Origin: MWDV01 sp964634255
GTDB lineage: Bacteria > Verrucomicrobiota > Verrucomicrobiia > Limisphaerales > MWDV01
Direction of reading: 5' to 3'
Assembly (NCBI GenBank): GCA_964634255.1
Contig: CAZWJC010000006.1
Span: 1 to 64,000 of the forward strand
DNA: 64,000 nt
A model generated the notes under the pieces. That model was not told where the DNA came from. It searched no databases and saw nothing but the letters and a program-made list of their open reading frames with translations. This document shows, in pieces, positions 33,320-41,271 of this stretch. The stretch's first letter is position 1. Every line of letters starts with the position of its first letter. The position numbers and the translations under genes were made by a program.

Positions 33320-34167
33320 TGAAATCCGAAATCCGAAATCTGAAATTCGAAAGAAATCCGAAGGCCGATGGCCGAATCGGAGACGGGGCGAATTTGACTT
33401 CGGACTTCGGGATTCAGATTTCGGGACCTGCTTCTGGGAGACGGGGTTTTACGCTCCTCGAGCTTCTGCTTGCCGTCGCGGTCTTCGCCATCGTGCTGGC
33501 GGCGGTTCATACCGTCTTCTTCAGCGCGTTCAAACTGCGGAAGCGTACCACGGACGCCATCGAACGTGCGCTGCCGTTGCAGCAGACGCTGGCCATCATC
33601 AAGCGGGACCTCGCGAATCTGGTCCCGCCGGGCGGTGCTCTCTCCGGCTCGCTCCAGAGCAACCCAACCGTCACGACCAACGCCAGCGGCGTCAGCATCT
33701 CCGGTTTGCTGGGGCGCCAGAACGGGCCGCTATTCTTCACCGCCGCCGGGATTGTGGATGACTACGCGCCGTGGGGTGAGATCGAGCGCGTTTCCTATTA
33801 CCTGGCCACGCCGACGAACAATACGCCAGGCATGGACCTGTTCCGTTCGGTTGCGCGCAATCTGCTTCCGGTATCGCAGGACGAAACGGACGATCAGTTT
33901 CTCATGAGCGGCGTGGACGCGATTTATTTCCAGTTCCACAATGGCACGGCCTGGGACGACAACTGGGACTCGACACAGATGGACTCCGTAACCGGTCTGA
34001 CGAACAACCTCCCGAAGGCGATCAAACTGGAGTTGCACCTGCACAACGAGAACCGCACCGCCGGCACGCCCGCCCCGGTGGAGCTTGTCGTGCCCCTTCC
34101 CGTGCTGGCGCGTACCAACGTTTGGGCCGAGATCGCGGCCACGGCCACCACTGGAGGTGAGCAATGA
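33319..34167 (+). CDS. gspJ: Minor pseudopilin GspJ with a 43-residue leader
   Basis: The 282-residue prepilin has GRRG-FTLLELLLAVAVFAIVLAAVH, Glu5 present and the size and central FFSAFKLRKRTTDAIERALPLQQTLAIIKRDL typical of GspJ. GTG 33319 overlaps the gspI stop in TAGTG. The 43-residue leader (VKSEIRNLKFERNPKAD...) is encoded by AAATCCG-type repeats with facing TTCGGACTTCGG copies. In the assembled pseudopilus GspJ is expected to sit at the tip with GspI and GspK. Confidence 0.9.
   Translation: MKSEIRNLKFERNPKADGRIGDGANLTSDFGIQISGPASGRRGFTLLELLLAVAVFAIVLAAVHTVFFSAFKLRKRTTDAIERALPLQQTLAIIKRDLANLVPPGGALSGSLQSNPTVTTNASGVSISGLLGRQNGPLFFTAAGIVDDYAPWGEIERVSYYLATPTNNTPGMDLFRSVARNLLPVSQDETDDQFLMSGVDAIYFQFHNGTAWDDNWDSTQMDSVTGLTNNLPKAIKLELHLHNENRTAGTPAPVELVVPLPVLARTNVWAEIAATATTGGEQ
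33321..33432. repeat. AAATCCG repeat array in the gspJ leader
   Basis: Tandem GAAATCCGAAATCCGAAAT units (33321-33339) are followed after about 60 bases by their reverse type, TTCGGACTTCGGGATTC and ATTTCGGG (33398-33425). The array is translated as part of the GspJ leader. A shorter array of the same class is at the gspG start. Confidence 0.65.
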
Positions 34168-35513
34168 AGCTCCGCCTTCATTCGTTCCACCGGTCGGAAC
34201 GCGGCTCCCTGCTCATCATCGTGCTCTGGATCGCGTTCGGGCTGGTGGCGCTGACGCTCTATTTCGCGCACTCGATGAGTCTGGAACTGCGCGCCGCGGA
34301 CAACCGCGTGGCGGCGATGGAAGCTGGCCAGGCCATTGACGGCGCGGCACGGTATCTGAGCAACATCCTCACGACGGTGGCCTACCCGGGCTACCTGCCC
34401 GACCCGATGGATTACTGGGTGGATGCCGTGCCCGTGGGGGGCGCAACGTTCTGGTTGATCGGCCGCGACACAAACGATTGGGAGATCAATCTCACCACAC
34501 CGGCGTTCGGACTAGTGGATGAAGCCTCGAAGATTAATCTCAACGCGCCCTGGCTGACCGCAGAGATGATCGAGTATCTGCCGGGCATGACGTTGGAACT
34601 AGCCGGCGCCATCATGGATTGGCGCGATACGGACAGCACCATCTCCACCAACGGCGGCGCCGAGGACGAAACCTACACCCGGCTGACGCAGCCGTACAAG
34701 GCGAAGAACGCGCCTTTCGAATCCGTGGAAGAACTCCGACTCGTTGCGGGCATGACGGCGGAGATACTCTACGGCGAAGATGCGAACCTGAATGGCATTC
34801 TCGATGCGAACGAGAACGACGGCGACAACTCGCCACCGTACGACAATCGCGATGGCCGTCTCGATCCGGGGCTGATGGAGTATTTCACGGTGTACACCCG
34901 TGAGCCAGCGACGGGGACCAACATCCACATTCGAGCGGACGTGCGTGCTTTGTTGGAGGATACACTTGGTACTTCGCGTGCGGACACGGTTATGAGGGAG
35001 CCGGGTTTGGTGGGCACAAATGCCTTTGCCGAAATCACAAGCCTGTTGGATTTCTATATCCGTAGCGGCTTGTCGGAAGACGAATTTGCTCAAGTCGCTG
35101 ATTACCTCACAGCGACCACCAACAGCTTCACCGATGGATTGGTCAACGTGAACACCGCTCCCGAGCCGGTGCTGGAGTGTATTCCAGGCATCGGCTTGGA
35201 CTATGCGTCGCAGATGGTTTCGTATCGTGAATCTAACCCGTCGAAGCTCGCGACCATCGCCTGGGTGGCGGAAGTCGTTGGCGACACAAATGCGCTGACC
35301 GCCGGTCCGTATATTACGACGCGCAGCTATCAATACACGGCGGATGTGGCGGCGCTGGGACATCACGATCGCGGCTACCAGCGTGTGCGGCTTGTGTTCG
35401 ACACCAGCGAGGGTAACGCGCTCATCCTCCGCCGGCAGGACCTTACGCACCTCGGCTGGGCACTGGGCAAGGACATCCGCACGCAGATGCTCGCCGCAAA
35501 GGAGAAACGATGA
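34164..35513 (+). CDS. gspK: Minor pseudopilin GspK
   Basis: The 449-residue protein has an N-terminal pilin-like helix (RGSLLIIVLWIAFGLVALTLYFAHSM) where SLLIIVLW replaces FTLIE; GspK lacks the Glu5, as expected. The large periplasmic alpha-domain contains the GspK/HhH segments VDEASKINLNAPWLTAEMIEYLPG and FTDGLVNVNTAPEPVLECIPGIGLDYA. DANLNGILDANENDGDN resembles a Ca-binding loop. It overlaps gspJ by four bases and gspL by four bases, so translation is coupled. Confidence 0.92.
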   Translation: MKLRLHSFHRSERGSLLIIVLWIAFGLVALTLYFAHSMSLELRAADNRVAAMEAGQAIDGAARYLSNILTTVAYPGYLPDPMDYWVDAVPVGGATFWLIGRDTNDWEINLTTPAFGLVDEASKINLNAPWLTAEMIEYLPGMTLELAGAIMDWRDTDSTISTNGGAEDETYTRLTQPYKAKNAPFESVEELRLVAGMTAEILYGEDANLNGILDANENDGDNSPPYDNRDGRLDPGLMEYFTVYTREPATGTNIHIRADVRALLEDTLGTSRADTVMREPGLVGTNAFAEITSLLDFYIRSGLSEDEFAQVADYLTATTNSFTDGLVNVNTAPEPVLECIPGIGLDYASQMVSYRESNPSKLATIAWVAEVVGDTNALTAGPYITTRSYQYTADVAALGHHDRGYQRVRLVFDTSEGNALILRRQDLTHLGWALGKDIRTQMLAAKEKR

Positions 35514-36955
35514 TAGACTTGAAACAACTGGACAAATGGTTTCAGCGGCACCCTGGCAACTCCCTGCTGGGGCTGGCGTTCGATGGCAGCCGGTTCGACG
35601 GCGTGTGGGTGCGCCGCACCAACGGTTCGGTGGAGATCAAGAAGGCTTTCTCCGTGTCGCTGTCGCTGGATCCGCTGACCGCGGAAGTCGAACTGGCCGG
35701 GCGCGAAATCCGCAAGCAACTCGACGCCGAGCAAGTTCGCGAACGCTGGTGTGCAGTCTGCCTGCCGTTGAATTGGGCGCTGACGACGACTGTGGAATTG
35801 CCGGAGATACCCGAAGAAGACGTGGCGGACTTCCTGCAGATCGAAGCCGAGCGCAGTTTTCCTTACAGCCCGGATGAACTGATGCTGGCTCACTCCCGCT
35901 TCAAGGCTGCAAACGGCGGTCAGTTCGCAACGCTGGTTGGGATTCCGCGCGAACACGTGACGCGGCTCGAAGCGGTCCTGCACACGGCGCAGCTCCGCCC
36001 GGTGACCTTCTCGCTGGGGTTGACCGCGCTGCAACCGGTGGACAACGCGGAATGCACGCTGACCCTGTTGCCGGCCGACAGCACGCTGGGCATGCAGATT
36101 TGCTGCGGTGGTGGCGTGGCGGCCCTGCGCACGCTGGATGGCGCTTACGAGCAGGTGGGTGCGGCGCGGGAACTCCAGACCGAGCACATCGCGCGCGAAC
36201 TGCGCATCACGCTGGGGCAACTGCCGCCGGAAGTGCGCGAGGGAATGAAACGCGTGCGGGTTTTCGGGCGCACCGAAGCCGCCACGCAGCTGGTCGAAGA
36301 ATTGCGGGGATCGGCGGACGATTGGGGGTTGAAGATCGAGCAGGTGCGCGAACATGCGGCTGAGGAGCACGGGATCAGGATCCCGGGCGGCACGGCTATT
36401 TCGGTGGCGTTGAGTGTGGCGGTGCGGCTGTTGGCAGGGCAGACCGGGATGGAATTCCTGCCGCCAAAGATCAGCGCTTGGAAACAGTTCTCCGACCGCT
36501 ATTCGTCAGGGAAACTTGCCTACGCCGGCGCCGCTGCGGGGGCGGGGGCGCTCATCGTGGCACTCACTTTCCTCGTGCAGCAGATTATCATCTGGCACTG
36601 GCAAGGGAAATGGTCTGCCATGGAGCCGAAGGTGGTCGAACTTACCCAGATGCGGGATCAGATTCGCCGCTATCGTCCTTGGTACGATGAGTCGGTTCGG
36701 ACGCTAAGCATCCTGAAGCGAATGACCGAGGCCTTCCCGCAGGACGGCGCGGTATCGGCGAAGACCGTGGAACTGCGCGAGCCAGCGCGGGTCACCTGCT
36801 CCGGCACGGCCCGTAACCGCGAGGTCTTGATCAAGACGCTCGACCAGTTGCGCGCCGTGAAGGAGATCTCGGAGGTCCACATCGAGATGACGCGGGGGAA
36901 CACGCCGCTGGAGTTCACGTTCAACTTTCAATGGGGAGGCCCGGGCGGACAATGA
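35510..36955 (+). CDS. gspL: GspL/PilM-PilN-like inner-membrane assembly protein
   Basis: The 481-residue protein is a GspL-type fusion. About residues 1-335 are an actin-like PilM/GspL cytoplasmic domain (LLGLAFDGSRFDGVWVRR, LPLNWALTTTVELPEIPEEDVADFLQIEAERSFPY). One transmembrane helix lies near 341-366. The C-terminal 115 residues form a PilN-like periplasmic ferredoxin-fold domain (VRTLSILKRMTEAFPQDGAVSAKTVEL). It should connect GspE to the periplasmic GspM and GspC parts. The overlaps with gspK and gspM are both four bases. Confidence 0.88.
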   Translation: MIDLKQLDKWFQRHPGNSLLGLAFDGSRFDGVWVRRTNGSVEIKKAFSVSLSLDPLTAEVELAGREIRKQLDAEQVRERWCAVCLPLNWALTTTVELPEIPEEDVADFLQIEAERSFPYSPDELMLAHSRFKAANGGQFATLVGIPREHVTRLEAVLHTAQLRPVTFSLGLTALQPVDNAECTLTLLPADSTLGMQICCGGGVAALRTLDGAYEQVGAARELQTEHIARELRITLGQLPPEVREGMKRVRVFGRTEAATQLVEELRGSADDWGLKIEQVREHAAEEHGIRIPGGTAISVALSVAVRLLAGQTGMEFLPPKISAWKQFSDRYSSGKLAYAGAAAGAGALIVALTFLVQQIIIWHWQGKWSAMEPKVVELTQMRDQIRRYRPWYDESVRTLSILKRMTEAFPQDGAVSAKTVELREPARVTCSGTARNREVLIKTLDQLRAVKEISEVHIEMTRGNTPLEFTFNFQWGGPGGQ

Positions 36956-37494
36956 ATCTCAACAAACGACAACAACTCCTGGCAATTCTGGCCATCGCGC
37001 TGGTGGGCCTGTTGATTGCGGACAAGCTCGTGTTCACCCCGTTGACCAACAGTTGGAAAGCGCGCGCGGAGCGCATTGCCAAACTCAAAGAGCAGGTGCG
37101 CGACGGCACGGAGACGCTGAAGCGTGAACGCGTGCTGACGGAGCAATGGAACAACATGCGCACCAACACGCTGCCCGCCGCCAAGCCGGAAGCTGAGAGC
37201 CAAATGCTCAAGGCGTTTGAGCGCTGGTCGCAGGCCGGCGGGGTGTCCGTCAGCTCGATTCGCCCGCAGTGGAAGGAAGCCGAAGACGATTACAAGACGC
37301 TGGAATGCCGTGCCGACGTCGCAGGCAGCTTCGCCGCGATCACGCGCTTCCTCTTCCAGATCGAGCACGACCCGCTTGGCGTGAAAGTGGATTCGTTGGA
37401 GCTGACCGCCAAGAATACCGAAGGGTCGCAGTTGGCGCTGGTTATTCAGGTCAGCGGGTTGATGCTGAACCCTCCCAAGCAAACGAAACGATGA
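36952..37494 (+). CDS. gspM: GspM/PilO-like assembly protein
   Basis: The 180-residue protein has a short cytoplasmic start (MNLNKRQQ), one transmembrane helix (LLAILAIALVGLLIADKLVF), a coiled-coil stretch (RAERIAKLKEQVRDGTETLKRERVL) and a ferredoxin-like C-terminal domain. That is the architecture of GspM and PilO, which pair with GspL/PilN. It lies between gspL and the GspC-like gene with four-base overlaps on both sides. Sequence similarity to GspM is weak by eye; placement rests on architecture and context. Confidence 0.82.
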   Translation: MNLNKRQQLLAILAIALVGLLIADKLVFTPLTNSWKARAERIAKLKEQVRDGTETLKRERVLTEQWNNMRTNTLPAAKPEAESQMLKAFERWSQAGGVSVSSIRPQWKEAEDDYKTLECRADVAGSFAAITRFLFQIEHDPLGVKVDSLELTAKNTEGSQLALVIQVSGLMLNPPKQTKR

Positions 37495-38273
37495 ACGCGA
37501 AAAGGACAGCCTATTTGTTCAAGGGCAATGGCGTGACAACAGGGCGTCTGGTCCGGCAGACGTGTTCGCTCGCGTTGATATTCATCGCCGCTGGCTTTGC
37601 CTCGGTCGCGCAGACCACGAACAACACGGCGACGAACATTGCGCCCAAAACACCGCAGTCGGATTCCTCGCGCCAGTTGGCGAAACAACCCGAAACGAAT
37701 TCGGCGCCGAATGCACCCGCACCGTCCGGAGGTGAATCTCCGCCGTCGCGACAGGACGAGTCGGCATTCCGCATCGTCAGCGAGCGGAACATTTTCGATG
37801 CGAATCGGTCCGGCGGTCAGGTGCGGCTTTCGAGCCGCCGCGCCCCGCGGGTGGAGAGCTTCACGCTGGTGGGGACGCTGGCCTATGAAAAGGGCGCGTT
37901 CGCCTTCTTTGAGGGATCGAGTAGTGAGTTAACCAAAGTCCTCAAGTCCGAGGGGGTGATTGCCGGTCACAAGTTGGTGGACATTCTGGCGGACGGCGTG
38001 AAGTTGGAGGCGGACGGAAAGACAATGGACTTGGCAGTGGGCTCGGCGATGCGCCGCGAGGACGAGGGAGCGTGGCGACCAGGGGATGCCGTAGCCAGCA
38101 GTAGCGGCGGTTCGTCACGCCGGGATGATGACGATTCCTCCCGTTCCCGGCGGCGGGATGACCGCGACACCAATGCCGATTCGTCACGCCCGTCGGCGAC
38201 GGGCGGTGCCGCCTCAAGCGCGGATCAGGCTGAAGTTTTGAAACGATTGATGGAACGCCGGCAGAGAGATTAA
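37491..38273 (+). CDS. GspC/PilP-like secretin-linking protein
   Basis: The 260-residue protein has a basic start, a hydrophobic helix (LVRQTCSLALIFIAAGFASVAQ) and a disordered Pro/Asn/Ser linker. Then comes a homology-region-like domain, FRIVSERNIFDAN, ESFTLVGTLAYEKGAFAFFEGSSSELTKVLKSEGVIAGHKLVDILADGVKLEADG, as in GspC and PilP, which dock the secretin N0 domain to the inner-membrane platform. The C-terminal 65 residues are Asp/Arg/Ser-rich low complexity. It starts inside the gspM stop codon (ATGA) and ends 12 bases before the secretin N-half gene. Confidence 0.8.
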   Translation: MNAKRTAYLFKGNGVTTGRLVRQTCSLALIFIAAGFASVAQTTNNTATNIAPKTPQSDSSRQLAKQPETNSAPNAPAPSGGESPPSRQDESAFRIVSERNIFDANRSGGQVRLSSRRAPRVESFTLVGTLAYEKGAFAFFEGSSSELTKVLKSEGVIAGHKLVDILADGVKLEADGKTMDLAVGSAMRREDEGAWRPGDAVASSSGGSSRRDDDDSSRSRRRDDRDTNADSSRPSATGGAASSADQAEVLKRLMERRQRD

Positions 38274-38285
38274 CGCAGAACCTCC

Positions 38286-40022
38286 ATGAAAACGATTATG
38301 ACCAAACTCATCGTGGTGCTGGCAGCGGCGACGCTGTGGCTCGGCGCCATTGCGCAGGACAATAACCCGACTGAGGGTAACACGCCCGCAGCGCAAAACA
38401 GCGGCAGCGAGACCAACTCGGATGACCAACAGGAGATGGTCGGCGAGTTGATCCAGGCCGTCGTGGAGGCGCAACAATCCGTAAACGGAGAGGCTGGCGA
38501 CACCAACCGGCCTCCGGACGCGCGCGGCGCGCGCCCGATCCGCGGCCAGGGCACGCGGGGCTCGGCGGGCTCATCCACCAACGCGATTTCGCTGACCGCG
38601 TTCGTGGCGAAGCAGCCCACCAATGGCGCGGCGGCGACGGCGCCAACGCTCAGGCTCAACTTCCGCAATGCCCCGCTGAGTCTGGTGCTGGACTACCTGA
38701 GCGAAGCCGCCGGTTTTACCATCAGCGCCAACTCCAAGGTGGACTTGAAAGGTTCCGTCACCGTGTGGGCGAATCAGCCCGTCAGCCGCACCGAGGCGGT
38801 GCAGATACTCCATAAGGCGCTGGGCGAACACAATTACGCCGCGATGGTCGAAGGCAATGTGCTTAACATCTACGTGGTGGATTCGTCCAACACGGAGATC
38901 GTGGCGGGAGTCGAGGGCAACGACTACACGAGCATTCCGGCGACGCGGGAGCTGGTGACTCAGATCGTCTATGTCCACAACGTCGAATCGAGTCAGTTGA
39001 TTACCACGCTGCAACCCCTCATGCCCAATGGCACCTCAATGACCGCCAACCAGGGCGCCAACGCTATCCTGATCACTGACACCAAGGCCAATATCCGGCG
39101 TATGGTGCAACTGGTGAAAGCGTTGGATACGGCGAGTGTCAGCGCCTCTGGCTTCGAGGTTTTTCCTCTGCAATATGCCGACGCGACCACCTTGGCCACC
39201 GTCGTTCAGCAGGTCTTCCAGCAGGACAGCAGCAGCAGCCAAAACAGTGGACGGCGATTCGGTGGCTTTCCGGGCTTTCCGGGTTTTGGCGGTGATCGGG
39301 GGCGGGGCGAGAGCTCCAGCAGCAGTTCGCAAGCGGGGCGCGTGGCGGCGGCGAAAGTGGTGGCCGTGGCCGACGAGCGGAGCAATTCGCTGGTCGTCAG
39401 CGCGTCCGAGGATCAGATGAAGTACATCCGCCAGTTGGTCAACCAGATGGACGTCAATGTGGATGACATCACTGAACTGCGGGTGTTCCGCCTGAAGTAT
39501 GCTGATCCGGAGGAAACGGCGGAGCAATTGACCAGCCTCTTCCCGGACACGACTTCACAGAGCTCCAACAATCGGGGTGGCTTCCGAGGGTTCATGTTTG
39601 GAGGCCCGCCCGGTTTCAACCAAGGCGGTGGCAACAGCAGCACCACGACCAGCTCGCGTAAACTCCTCCAGACCCGCGTCACCGCGGTGGCCGATCCGCG
39701 CACGGGTTCCGTGATCGTCAGCGCCTCGCGCGACTTGATGACACAAATCGCCGGCATCGTCGAGCAGCTTGACTCCGATCCGTCCAAGAAGAAGAAGGTT
39801 TATGTCATCAAGGTGGAGAACCGCGATCCGCAGGAAGTGGTGGAGGAATTGCAGGGGGTGATCGCCACGGATACCAGCAGCGGCAACTTCAGCACACGGT
39901 CGTCGTCGCAGAACTCGGGCACACAGCTAAGCACCCGCCAGCAAAACAACCTGCGCAACACCGGCACCAGCAGTTCTTCGCGCAGCAGTTTCGGCAGCAG
40001 CAGTTCGCGCACGAGTCGTTAG
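38286..40022 (+). CDS. gspD: Secretin N-domain half (GspD N0-N3, no barrel)
   Basis: The 578-residue exported protein (MKTIMTKLIVVLAAATLWLGAIA-QD) contains secretin N domains but no barrel. An N0-like domain (LNFRNAPLSLVLDYLSEAAGFTISANSKVDLKGSVTVW) is near residues 120-195. N1-like ITTLQPLMPNGTSM...MVQLVKALD, and two further KH-like domains (FEVFPLQYADATTLATVV..NSLVVSASEDQ; LRVFRLKYADPEETAEQL..GSVIVSASRDL) follow. The last KVYVIKVENRDPQEVVEELQGVI is only the first half of another N domain; a Ser-rich tail then ends the protein. The missing second half opens the next gene. Confidence 0.9.
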   Translation: MKTIMTKLIVVLAAATLWLGAIAQDNNPTEGNTPAAQNSGSETNSDDQQEMVGELIQAVVEAQQSVNGEAGDTNRPPDARGARPIRGQGTRGSAGSSTNAISLTAFVAKQPTNGAAATAPTLRLNFRNAPLSLVLDYLSEAAGFTISANSKVDLKGSVTVWANQPVSRTEAVQILHKALGEHNYAAMVEGNVLNIYVVDSSNTEIVAGVEGNDYTSIPATRELVTQIVYVHNVESSQLITTLQPLMPNGTSMTANQGANAILITDTKANIRRMVQLVKALDTASVSASGFEVFPLQYADATTLATVVQQVFQQDSSSSQNSGRRFGGFPGFPGFGGDRGRGESSSSSSQAGRVAAAKVVAVADERSNSLVVSASEDQMKYIRQLVNQMDVNVDDITELRVFRLKYADPEETAEQLTSLFPDTTSQSSNNRGGFRGFMFGGPPGFNQGGGNSSTTTSSRKLLQTRVTAVADPRTGSVIVSASRDLMTQIAGIVEQLDSDPSKKKKVYVIKVENRDPQEVVEELQGVIATDTSSGNFSTRSSSQNSGTQLSTRQQNNLRNTGTSSSSRSSFGSSSSRTSR

Positions 40023-40065
40023 GAGCGTTTCGCGAACGAACCATTACATGAAAAGGACTTTGACA

Positions 40066-41241
40066 ATGAAACGGATGACCTTCGCCCCGCTCGCGGTTTT
40101 AACGATTGCGATTTGTGTGCTGATGGAACTGGCGCTATACGCCCAACCTGGCGGGTTTGGCGGGTTTGGTGGCGGCTCCAGCGGTAACAGCAGTTCACGC
40201 CGCAGTTCTTCGCGCAGCACCACCGATTACCCGAGCAGCACGGACATCGGGCAGGCGCGGATCACCTACGACGCCGAAACCCGCAGCATCATCGTCGTCG
40301 CCGACGAGGACACCGCCATGCACATCACCAACGTGGTGCGCCAGTTGGACAAACCCACACCTCAGGTCTTGATCAACTGCGTCTTCATGGAGGCCACCTA
40401 CTCGAAAGGGACAGATATTGGCGTGGACGGGATCTACCGGCACACGGTTTCCAGTAGCGTGGACGCCTTCAATGGAATCGGCAGCGCCGCCACGGCCTTT
40501 GATCTCGCCGCGAGCGGCGGGCTTTATACCTTTGTCGGCAAAGACCTGCAGATCAACTTCGCCGCACTCGCCAAAGCGGGGAAGACCGAGATTCTCTCCC
40601 GCCCCTCCATTCTCGCCCGCAACAACCAGCAGGCCACCATCACCATCGGCCAGGAGGTGCCGCTGATCCAAGGCGTCACGTACGACAGTTTCGGCAACCA
40701 GCGCAATGCCATCGAATACCAGAGCGTCGGCATTATCCTGCAGGTCACGCCGTTTATCACGTCGGACGGCATGGTTGAAATGATCGTTGCCCCGGAGGTT
40801 TCTTCGGTATCGGATTCGAGCGTCAGCTTTGCCACCGGTGGCACCAACGGGACCAGCAGTGCTTCCGCCCCGATCATTGACACCCGCAAAGCAGACACGG
40901 TGGTCGTCGTGCCAGATGGCCAGACCGTCGTCATCGGCGGCCTGATGATGACCACGAAGGTCAACACGGAGAAGAAAGTGCCCATCCTGGGCGACATCCC
41001 ACTCCTGGGCCTGGCGTTCAAGCATAAGATCAAGGAGGACGCGAAAAAGGAGTTGCTGATCTTTCTGACGCCGCGCATTGTGAATCGGCCCTCGGACCTG
41101 GCGGCGCAGACTACCAGCGAGCGGAAGAAAGCTCAGGGAATGAATAAGGCGTTCTCCGAAGATGAACTTCACCGTTACCTGGACGAGCCGACGGGACCGC
41201 AGTATAAGGCAGTGCCCGAGCCGTCCAAGGTGCAGAACTAA
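40066..41241 (+). CDS. gspD: Secretin barrel half (GspD C-terminal part)
   Basis: The 391-residue exported protein has a signal segment (FAPLAVLTIAICVLMELALYA-QPGG), a Gly/Ser-rich linker, then ARITYDAETRSIIVVADEDTAMHITNVVRQLDKPTPQVLINCVFMEA. That is the second half of an N3-type domain, leading into the outer-membrane secretin barrel (LSRPSILARNNQQATITIGQEVP, VPILGDIPLLGLAFKHK, KKELLIFLTPRIV). ATG 40066 has AAAAGGA eight bases upstream; an ATG at 40048 lacks a good site. The frame differs from the preceding gene, so a simple nonsense mutation does not explain the split. Confidence 0.92.
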   Translation: MKRMTFAPLAVLTIAICVLMELALYAQPGGFGGFGGGSSGNSSSRRSSSRSTTDYPSSTDIGQARITYDAETRSIIVVADEDTAMHITNVVRQLDKPTPQVLINCVFMEATYSKGTDIGVDGIYRHTVSSSVDAFNGIGSAATAFDLAASGGLYTFVGKDLQINFAALAKAGKTEILSRPSILARNNQQATITIGQEVPLIQGVTYDSFGNQRNAIEYQSVGIILQVTPFITSDGMVEMIVAPEVSSVSDSSVSFATGGTNGTSSASAPIIDTRKADTVVVVPDGQTVVIGGLMMTTKVNTEKKVPILGDIPLLGLAFKHKIKEDAKKELLIFLTPRIVNRPSDLAAQTTSERKKAQGMNKAFSEDELHRYLDEPTGPQYKAVPEPSKVQN

Positions 41242-41271
41242 CTGCTCCGCCGAATTGAAACAACCAACGCC

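Noticed and set aside
40022..40066. Possible frameshift or sequencing error joining the two secretin genes
   Set aside because: The second gene has its own signal peptide and ribosome site, which a simple indel would not create. A resequencing check is still worthwhile.
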